DNA from: Acetobacteraceae bacterium
Lineage (GTDB): Bacteria; Pseudomonadota; Alphaproteobacteria; Acetobacterales; Acetobacteraceae
Direction: 5' to 3'
DNA: 20,186 nucleotides
Assembly: GCA_019689515.1 (NCBI GenBank)
Contig: JADGHI010000010.1
Span: forward strand, 1-20,186
Shown here: piece by piece, positions 14,059 through 20,186 of the stretch
Layout: every line of letters begins with the position of its first letter
Position numbering within the stretch: position 1 is the stretch's first letter
The notes under the pieces: generated by a model
Told to the model about the DNA's origin: nothing
What the model saw: only the letters and a program-made list of their open reading frames with translations
Database searches by the model: none
Made by a program: the position numbers and the translations under genes

Positions 14059-14856
14059 ATGCCCGATACCGAGAGGAAGCCCGTTCCGGCACGGCCCGCC
14101 TCCACCGTGCTGCTGCTGCGCGACGGCGCGGAGGGTCTGGAGGTCTTCATGGTGGTCCGCCACCGGCAGATCGAGTTCGCCTCCGGCGCGCTCGTCTTCC
14201 CCGGCGGCCGCGTGGACCCCGGCGACCACGCGATCGCCGAGGCGCTGCCGGGGCTCGGGCCGCCCGAGGTGGGCGCGCTGCGCATCGCGGCGGTCCGCGA
14301 AACCTTCGAGGAATGCGGCGTGCTGCTGGCCCGGCCGCGCGGCGCGGCGGAGCTGGTGGATGCCGCGCGCCTCGCCAGGATCGAGGCCGAGCACCGGGCG
14401 GCGCTGTGCCGTGGCGAGCGGCCTTTCGCAGAGATCCTGGCCGCCGAGGACCTGGTACCGGCGGCCGATTGCCTGACCTATTTCGCGCACTGGATCACGC
14501 CCGCCTCCCGCCCGAAGCGGTTCGACACGCATTTCTTCCTCGCCGCCGCGCCGCCCGGCCAGGCCGCGATGCATGACGGCAACGAATCGGTCGAATCGCT
14601 CTGGATCCGCCCGGCCCAGGCACTGGCGGAAACCGATGCCGGCCTGCGCAAGCTCGTCTTCGCGACGCGGCTGAACCTGATGAGGCTCGCCCGCTACGCG
14701 ACGGCGCAGGAGGCCTTCGCCGATGCGGCCGCGACGCCGGTCGTGACGGTGCAGCCGGAATCCGTGGAGACGCCCGAGGGGCGGATGCTGCGCATCCCTT
14801 CCGCGGCGGGCTACGGCGGGGAGCTGTTCCCGGCGCTCGACCCGCCGGCGATGTGA
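14059..14856 (+). CDS. NUDT19-like Nudix hydrolase
   Basis: Nudix pyrophosphohydrolase of 265 residues. Seen: a first strand STVLLLRDG, the EFASGALVFPGGRVDPGD block (39-56) and the Nudix helix VRETFEECGVLL (79-90) with the metal-binding Glu81, Glu84 and Glu85. About 16 extra residues sit between GG and REXXEE compared with the standard box, and LTYFAHWITPASRPKRFDTHFF (139-160, 22 residues in the protein) follows: both are traits of the NUDT19 group, whose studied members split CoA and acyl-CoA. The start at ATG 14059 places the protein start just before the first strand; a GGAGGG lies about 14 bases upstream, rather far. The frame is open back to 13924, but that part is low-complexity and contains the inverted repeat. 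Confidence 0.87.
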   Translation: MPDTERKPVPARPASTVLLLRDGAEGLEVFMVVRHRQIEFASGALVFPGGRVDPGDHAIAEALPGLGPPEVGALRIAAVRETFEECGVLLARPRGAAELVDAARLARIEAEHRAALCRGERPFAEILAAEDLVPAADCLTYFAHWITPASRPKRFDTHFFLAAAPPGQAAMHDGNESVESLWIRPAQALAETDAGLRKLVFATRLNLMRLARYATAQEAFADAAATPVVTVQPESVETPEGRMLRIPSAAGYGGELFPALDPPAM

Positions 14857-14950
14857 TCCCCTCGCGCGCTCTGCGGTCGCCGCCCGCCGCGGAACCCTGG
14901 CGGTGGGCCGGCGATGGGGTGGATCGCTGGTGCGGCAAGGGAGGCATGCG

Positions 14951-15658
14951 ATGGACCGGAAGGTCGCCCTGGTGACGGGCGCGGCACGCGGCATCGGCCT
15001 CGGCGTGTCCGCGCGCCTGGCGCGCGAGGGCTGGCATGTGGTGATGGCCGACCTCGACCCGCCCCTGGCGCCGCCGCCCGGCAGCGTGCGCGCGGCGCGT
15101 GCCGATGTCGGCGACCCGGCGGCTGTGGAGGCGCTGGTCGCCGGCCTGCGCGCGGAGGAGGGACGGCTCGACGCCCTGGTCTCCAACGCCGGCATCATGA
15201 TCCGCAAGCCGATCCGCGAGTTGAGCGTCGCGGAATGGTCGCGGGTGCTCGCGACCAATCTCAGCGCGACCTTCCTCCTGGTGCGCGCGGCGGAGGATCT
15301 GCTGCGCGCCGCGCGTGGCGCCGTGGTCACCATCGCCTCCACCCGCGCGCACCAGTCGGAGCCACATACCGAGGCCTACGCCGCGTCGAAGGGCGGGCTC
15401 GTCGCGCTGACCCATGCGCTGGCGATCAGCCTCGGCCCGGAGGTGCGGGTGAATTGCATCAGCCCGGGCTGGATCCACACCCAAGGCGAGGTGCTGCGCC
15501 CGGAGGATCACGCGCAGCACCCCGCGGGCCGCGTCGGCCGCGTCGAGGACGTGGCCGCGCTCGTCGCCTGGCTGATCGGGCCCGAGAGCGGCTTCGTCAC
15601 CGGGGCGGAGTTCATCGTGGACGGGGGCATGACCCGGCGGATGATCTACGCGGAGTAG
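14951..15658 (+). CDS. SDR family oxidoreductase
   Basis: Classical short-chain dehydrogenase/reductase, 235 residues, cytosolic and NAD(P)-dependent. Seen: cofactor motif TGAARGIGLG (9-18), SNAG (78-81), the structural Asn103, catalytic Ser130 (TIASTRA), Tyr143 and Lys147 (YAASKGG), and the SPGWIHT segment (171-177) after the active site. Asp34 at the end of the second strand suggests NAD rather than NADP. ATG 14951 has GGGAGG seven bases upstream. It follows the Nudix gene by 94 bases on the same strand and is followed after 120 bases by the CobW unit. Substrate not predictable. Confidence 0.92.
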   Translation: MDRKVALVTGAARGIGLGVSARLAREGWHVVMADLDPPLAPPPGSVRAARADVGDPAAVEALVAGLRAEEGRLDALVSNAGIMIRKPIRELSVAEWSRVLATNLSATFLLVRAAEDLLRAARGAVVTIASTRAHQSEPHTEAYAASKGGLVALTHALAISLGPEVRVNCISPGWIHTQGEVLRPEDHAQHPAGRVGRVEDVAALVAWLIGPESGFVTGAEFIVDGGMTRRMIYAE

Positions 15659-15679
15659 CAACGGCATCCCGTGGACGGG

Positions 15680-15708
15680 TTGGCGACGACGGGCCTTCGA
15701 CCTAGCCT
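15680..15708 (+). promoter_or_regulatory. Candidate promoter for the CobW/asparaginase-like unit
   Basis: TTGGCG (15680-15685) and TAGCCT (15703-15708) are 17 bases apart, a fair sigma-70-like match (four and three of six). A start about seven bases on would fall at or next to the ATG at 15714. Weak on its own, supported by its place in the gap after the SDR gene. Confidence 0.3.
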
Positions 15709-15713
15709 TGGGC

Positions 15714-15782
15714 ATGTCTGCCTCGGAGTGGGAATTGAGCGATCCGATCCGCCGCGCCGCCCCCGGAGGACCACCGGCTTGA
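15714..15782 (+). CDS. Possible 22-residue leader peptide overlapping the next gene
   Basis: Short frame starting ATG 15714 (MSASEWELSDPIRR...) with stop TGA at 15780-15782 that overlaps the TTG start of the following gene (TTGA). No ribosome site is seen before it, but a candidate -10 lies six bases upstream, so it could be translated without a leader and feed ribosomes to the TTG start. It may also be chance; the coding signal of so short a frame cannot be judged. Confidence 0.3.
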   Translation: MSASEWELSDPIRRAAPGGPPA

Positions 15783-16101
15783 GCACTGTTGCCCCGCCAA
15801 TCCCGCTGCTCACCGAGAGCCTGCGCGCCTGGCGCATCGCCGGCGAGGTGCGGGCGGAGGCCGACGGCGCGGTGCTGGTCGTCGCCGGCGGGCAGCGGCT
15901 GCGGATCGAGCCGCCGCCGCCCGGCCTGCCCTTCCGCTGGATGGTGGTGAGCGGAACGCGCAGCCGGGGCGCGACCTCCCTCTCCTCACTGCTGCGCGTG
16001 CTGCACGCGGCGCTCGACCCGGACTACGAGGGAAGCCGTCTCCGCATCGCAGAGCCGCTGCTGCCGCCACCGCCGCCGGGCGGCGAAGGGGATGCCGCGC
16101 C

Positions 16102-16105
<4 letters not shown>
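15779..16105 (+). CDS. Small protein of unknown function coupled to CobW gene
   Basis: Protein of 108 residues that I do not recognise. Seen: an N-terminal helix (LLTESLRAWRIAGEVRAE), beta-rich middle (AVLVVAGGQRLRIE, FRWMVVSGTRSR), a helix SLSSLLRVLHAALDPD, and a Pro/Gly-rich tail. No signal peptide or membrane helix. TTG 15779 is chosen as start because GGAGGA lies eight bases before it, the best ribosome site here; a GTG at 15671 would add 36 Arg/Pro-rich residues. The stop overlaps the ATG of the CobW-type GTPase (ATGA), so the protein probably works with or beside it. Confidence 0.65.
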
Positions 16106-17147
<1,042 letters not shown>

Positions 17148-17151
<4 letters not shown>

Positions 17152-18146
17152 CACTGCCACGCGTCGCCTTCATCGGCACCGGCGGCACCATCGCCTCGAT
17201 CGGCCGTGGCCCGCTCGACCTGGTGGACTACTCGGCGACCGGGAACCTGCTGGACGCCGCCGGCCTGCTCGCGCGCTTCCCGGAGGTGCGGGAGGTGGCG
17301 GAGGTGGTGCCGGTGCCCTACCGGGCGGTGTCCTCCACGCGCGTCGGCTGGGCGGACTGGAAGGCGCTGCTGCTGCTCTGCGACCGGCTGGTGGCGGACG
17401 ATCCTTCGCTCGCCGGCATCGTCATCGGCCACGGGACGGCGTCGCTGGAGGAGACAGCGTATTTCCTCTCGCTGACGCTGAAGACCTCGGTGCCGGTGGT
17501 GCTGGTGGGGGCGCAGCGGCCGAGCTCGGCACTCTCGACCGATGCCGGGCTCAACCTGGTCAACGCGGTGCGTGTCGCGGCCTGCCCCGAGGCGCGCGGA
17601 CTCGGCACGCTGGTGCTGCTGAACGACGAGATCCATGCCGCGCGGGAGGTGACCAAGACCTCCACGGGGCGGCTGCAGACCTTCCGCACGCCGGATTTCG
17701 GCGCGCTCGGCCATGCCGACGGGGACCGGATCAGCTTCTACCGCCGGCCCCTGCGCCGCGTGGCACCGGATACGGAATTCGACGTGCGCGGACTGGATGC
17801 GCTGCCGCGCGTGGACATCACCTACAGCTACGCCGATGCCGACGGCACCGCCGCGCGCGCCTTCCTCGCCGCCGGGGCGCGGGGCATCGTCACCGCCGGC
17901 TTCGCCCCCGGCTTCGTCACGCCCGAGGAGACAGAGGTGCTGCGCGAGGCCGTCGCGAAGGGCGTGGTCGTCGTCTGCTCAAGCCGTGCCGGCTCCGGCC
18001 GCGTCTTCCGGACCACGCGCACGCGGGAGGCGGGCTTCCTCAGCGCCGACAACCTCACCCCCCAGAAGGCGCGCATCCTGCTGGCCCTGGCGCTGACCTG
18101 CACGAGCGATCCCCAGGAGATCGAGCGGATCTTCGCGACCTACTGA
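17148..18146 (+). CDS. Asparaginase-like amidohydrolase with Asp-to-Ala change in the active site
   Basis: Member of the bacterial-type asparaginase/glutaminase family, 332 residues, without a signal peptide, so cytosolic. Seen: first catalytic motif FIGTGGTIAS with Thr14, Tyr28 in the flexible loop, Ser62/Ser63 in the substrate loop, second motif IGHGTASLEETAYF with Thr97, GAQRPSSALSTDAGLNL (121-137), and Lys170 in IHAAREVTK. The family norm is HGTD; here codon GCG puts Ala98 where the Asp that holds the substrate alpha-amino group sits (Asp90 of E. coli AnsB). Both nucleophilic threonines and the Lys remain, so hydrolysis is plausible, possibly on an amide lacking an alpha-amino group. The ATG overlaps the CobW stop (ATGA). 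A plain L-asparaginase label is therefore uncertain. Confidence 0.88.
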
Positions 18147-18173
18147 CCGCCGCGCCGGCCAACCGGCTGGCGG
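18147..18173. terminator. Hairpin between convergent asparaginase-like and DUF4150 genes
   Basis: Two-part stem directly after the asparaginase-like stop: outer CCGCC / GGCGG and inner GCCGG / CCGGC with a CCAA loop, one small internal bulge. It lies eight bases from the end of the DUF4150 gene, so it probably ends both transcripts. No U-tract. Confidence 0.55.
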
Positions 18174-18180
18174 ACCGGGA

Positions 18181-18576
18181 TCAGGGCGCCAGCACGAGCA
18201 CCTTGGTCTGGCTCGGCACGACCCGCGCGCCGACCGTGTTGGTCGAGTTCTGCATCGTCATCGAGGTCAGGCGCGTGCACGGCATCCCGGCGATCAGCAC
18301 GGTGAAGGCCGCGGTCAGGTGGCGCGACGGGCCCATCACCGTGCCGGAGGCGACACCGGTCGCCAGGCCGGCGTTGTCGCCATTGGTCAGCGGCGTGACG
18401 GTGCCGAGGTTGTGCACTGGCGCGCCCATGATCAGCACCTTGACCTGGTTGGGCACGGCCGTCGGGCCCATCGCGATGTCCGGATAGGGAACCGGGATCG
18501 GCGAGGGGACGGCCGGCGTCAGGCACACGTCGGGGAAGGCCAGGTCCATGCCGGCCATCTGGCTGTTCGCGAACAT
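18181..18576 (-). CDS. PAAR-like DUF4150 protein (type VI secretion tip)
   Basis: PAAR-like protein of 131 residues. Seen: the typical start MFANSQMAGMDLAFPDVCLTP, then NQVKVLIMGAPVHNLGTV, GVASGTVMGPSRHL, and SQTKVLVLAP at the end, with several small Gly/Thr/Val-rich beta repeats. DUF4150 proteins are known to take the place of PAAR proteins, capping the VgrG spike and carrying effectors out through type VI secretion. There is no fused toxin domain: the protein ends right after the PAAR-like fold. It follows the DUF3540 gene by 18 bases, with GGGGAG before its ATG, and is the last gene of this operon. Confidence is high for the family, lower for secretion itself, as no VgrG or Tss gene is in view. 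Confidence 0.87.
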   Translation of the reverse strand: MFANSQMAGMDLAFPDVCLTPAVPSPIPVPYPDIAMGPTAVPNQVKVLIMGAPVHNLGTVTPLTNGDNAGLATGVASGTVMGPSRHLTAAFTVLIAGMPCTRLTSMTMQNSTNTVGARVVPSQTKVLVLAP

Positions 18577-18594
18577 CGGCGGTGCTCCCCGGCC

Positions 18595-19266
18595 TCAGCC
18601 CAGATGGATCTGGCCCGCATCGACCTTTGCGATGGTCGAGGCGGTGACGAGCGCGTTGGCGCCGCGCAGGTGCAGCGTGCCCTCGGCGCGGTGGTCTATG
18701 GTGCCGCTGCGCAGGTGGTCGCCCTCCTCGACGAAGCGGTAGCTGCGCCGGGCGCGCGACAGGATGCGGCCCATGAGAGTCTCCAGCGCCTCGCCGACCA
18801 CCTTCAGGCTGCCGATATGGGCGGCAAGGCTGCGGCCGACATGCACCACCTCGTCGAGCAGCAGCCGCGCGCGGCGCCCGGTCACCGTCAGTTCGTCGCC
18901 CGCGGTGATCGTGACCGCCGCAGGACTTGCCACCTCGGCTCCGGTCTCGCCGCGCAGGGCAAGGCGCCCGGCCGTGGCGGCGATCTCCAGGTCGCCCTGC
19001 ACGGCGAGGCGCAGCGGCGCCGTGCTCCGCCGCTCCAGCACGGCGAGGATGTAGGGCCGCTCGGCGCCGCCGCCGAGCAGCACGAGGTCGCCGGGCTCGG
19101 GCTCGACCAGGCAGCTCACGGCGCGCCGTGCGGGCAGGCGCGCGCTGCCGGCCTCGACGAGCAGCGTCTCCTCGCCCGCGCGCAGCACCACCTCGCCGAT
19201 CATCGTCGTGCCGGCGGCGCCGATGGCACCGGGCAGCGCGCGGCGTGGTGACGGGATCGCGTTCAT
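18595..19266 (-). CDS. DUF3540 family protein (type VI secretion accessory)
   Basis: Protein of 223 residues matching the DUF3540 type. Seen: an N-terminal beta domain (LLVEAGSARLPARRAVSCLV, PGDLVLLGG, RPYILAVLER), a beta-repeat region (VQGDLEIAATAGRLALRGETGAEVA, ITAGDELTVTGRRARLLLDEV split over the middle), a helix (AAHIGSLKVVGEALETLMGRI) and the C-terminal DHRAEGTLHLRGANALVTAS with IAKVDAGQIHLG. The regular strand repeats resemble the needle-like parts of VgrG proteins, with which the family is usually found. ATG 19266 has GGAGGGA about nine bases upstream. It sits between the pentapeptide and DUF4150 genes, the usual order for this module; the exact job is not established. Confidence 0.82.
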   Translation of the reverse strand: MNAIPSPRRALPGAIGAAGTTMIGEVVLRAGEETLLVEAGSARLPARRAVSCLVEPEPGDLVLLGGGAERPYILAVLERRSTAPLRLAVQGDLEIAATAGRLALRGETGAEVASPAAVTITAGDELTVTGRRARLLLDEVVHVGRSLAAHIGSLKVVGEALETLMGRILSRARRSYRFVEEGDHLRSGTIDHRAEGTLHLRGANALVTASTIAKVDAGQIHLG

Positions 19267-19314
19267 CGGCTGCTTCCCTCCAGGCGGCGCCGCAAGGGCC
19301 GCCGCCTTCCTTGG

Positions 19315-20186
19315 CTACGCGGCGGGCCAGCGCGCATGCCAGCCCTCCGCCCTGGTCCGCTCCGGGTCCGGCGGCAGCGCGGAGCGCCGGTCCGGGATGC
19401 GGGCATTCTCGTCCTGGATCGCGTGCAGGTTCGCGCGCGTCAGCGTGGCGCCGGAGAGATCGGCACCGGTGAGCACCGCGTGGCTGAGATCGGCATAGGT
19501 CAGGTCGCAACTGGCGAACCGCGCGCCCTCGGCGCGCAGCCCCGTCGCGACGGCCTCGAAGAGTCGTGCCCCGGAAATGTCGGCACGGGTGAGCTCGGCA
19601 CCGATCAGGATCGCCTGCGTCATGTCGGCGGCGCGCAGGCTCGCGCCGGAGAGGCGCGCGCCAGTCATCACGGCCTGCTTCAGTACCGCCCGATCGAGCC
19701 GCGCGCCCTCCAGCAGCGCGCTGACCAGACCGGCCTGCGTCAGGTTGCAGCCGGTCAGGTCGCAGCCGGTGAGGTCGGCGTCGGCGAACTGGCAGCCAGG
19801 GAAGGCTAGGCCCGCGAGCGAACGGCCGGAGAGCTGGGCCTTGTTGAACAGGGTGCGGAACAGACGCGCTTCCTCGAGCCGCGCCTGCCGGAGATCGGCC
19901 TCCAGCACCGCGGCGCCTTCCAGGTCTGCGCGGCGCAGGTCGATGCCAGCGGTGCGGCAGGAGACGAAGGCTGCGCGCACCAGCGTCGCGGCGGCGAAGG
20001 AGGTGCGCTCGAAGCCCGAATTGGCGACGGCGCCGACGGTGAGGTCGGCTCCGCCGAAATCGGCTGCGGCGAAGTCGCATTCGGAGGCCTGAACGGCCGT
20101 GAGGCGCGCGCGGCGCGCCCGGGCGCCGCGGAAGTCGCACTTGCCGAGCGTGGCCTGGGAAAGGTCGCTTCCGTCCAGTACCGCCC
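19315..20186 (-). CDS. Pentapeptide-repeat protein, C-terminal part (DUF2169-type, cut by window edge)
   Basis: The frame is open from the window end to the TAG at 19315, giving the last 289 residues. Nearly all of it is pentapeptide repeat (A[DN]LXX-like units such as ADLTG, CDLTG, CNLTQ, ADLSG, ANLHA) that should fold as a right-handed beta-helix of about ten coils, followed by a 37-residue non-repeat tail ending GWHARWPAA. A GTG at 19980 could look like a start, but the repeat runs through it with no break, so it is internal. In type VI secretion accessory clusters such repeats form the C-terminal half of DUF2169 proteins; the DUF3540 and DUF4150 genes downstream (48 and then 18 bases apart) support that reading. 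The DUF2169 domain itself would lie outside the window. Confidence 0.85.
   Translation of the reverse strand, partial: AVLDGSDLSQATLGKCDFRGARARRARLTAVQASECDFAAADFGGADLTVGAVANSGFERTSFAAATLVRAAFVSCRTAGIDLRRADLEGAAVLEADLRQARLEEARLFRTLFNKAQLSGRSLAGLAFPGCQFADADLTGCDLTGCNLTQAGLVSALLEGARLDRAVLKQAVMTGARLSGASLRAADMTQAILIGAELTRADISGARLFEAVATGLRAEGARFASCDLTYADLSHAVLTGADLSGATLTRANLHAIQDENARIPDRRSALPPDPERTRAEGWHARWPAA

Noticed and set aside
19315..19980. Complete 221-residue pentapeptide gene starting at GTG 19980
   Set aside because: The repeat pattern and open frame continue without a stop to the window end, so the GTG is internal.
19400..20186. Regularly spaced short repeats that could look like a CRISPR array
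   Set aside because: The period is 15 bases and reflects pentapeptide codons, not direct repeats with unique spacers.

Overview
The window is about 20 kb of very GC-rich DNA with dense, mostly short-spaced genes, many 1 to 4 base stop/start overlaps, GTG and TTG starts, and strong third-position GC bias. The protein families (BKACE/DUF849, IalB-like secreted protein, many acyl-CoA, amidase and SDR enzymes, orphan periplasmic solute receptor, DUF2169-type pentapeptide/DUF3540/DUF4150 module) fit an alphaproteobacterium, most likely Acetobacteraceae (Roseomonas-like). This is an inference from gene style, not from a marker gene. There is no rRNA, tRNA, CRISPR, IS element or phage gene.

Layout. 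1-342 (-): start of an aldo/keto reductase cut by the window edge. 376-1044 (+): IalB-like secreted protein. 1121-3752 (-): a BKACE-type beta-keto acid cleavage enzyme and, upstream of it, a peptide-type ABC solute receptor. 3954-4787 (+): EamA/DMT transporter. 4795-9386 (-): a tight four-gene catabolic operon read in the order NicX-like ring-cleavage dioxygenase, alpha/beta hydrolase, acyl-CoA dehydrogenase-fold flavoprotein, acyl-CoA ligase, with a divergent MarR regulator (9475-9960, +). 9978-11102 (+): a cysteine-rich secreted protein and a possible 30-residue membrane peptide. 11187-12089 (+): L-threonate dehydrogenase-like enzyme. 12147-13903 (-): amidase coupled to a cupin. 14059-15658 (+): NUDT19-like Nudix hydrolase and an SDR. 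15779-18146 (+): a three-gene unit, each junction an ATGA overlap: small unknown protein (TTG start), CobW-type GTPase, asparaginase-like amidohydrolase. 18181-20186 (-): PAAR-like DUF4150, DUF3540 and a pentapeptide-repeat protein (cut by the edge), a type VI secretion accessory module.

The genes point to a scavenging soil or water heterotroph breaking down acids, amides and probably an N-heterocyclic or aromatic compound. The most interesting parts are the NicX-like/hydrolase/flavoprotein/CoA-ligase operon, which resembles the lower nicotinate/picolinate route in its first two enzymes but adds CoA chemistry; the asparaginase homologue with Ala in place of the substrate-binding Asp; the acyl-CoA dehydrogenase homologue with Pro where the catalytic Glu usually sits; and a perfect 15-bp inverted repeat between the divergent amidase and Nudix genes. 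Convergent gene ends are mostly separated by strong GC hairpins lacking U-tracts.
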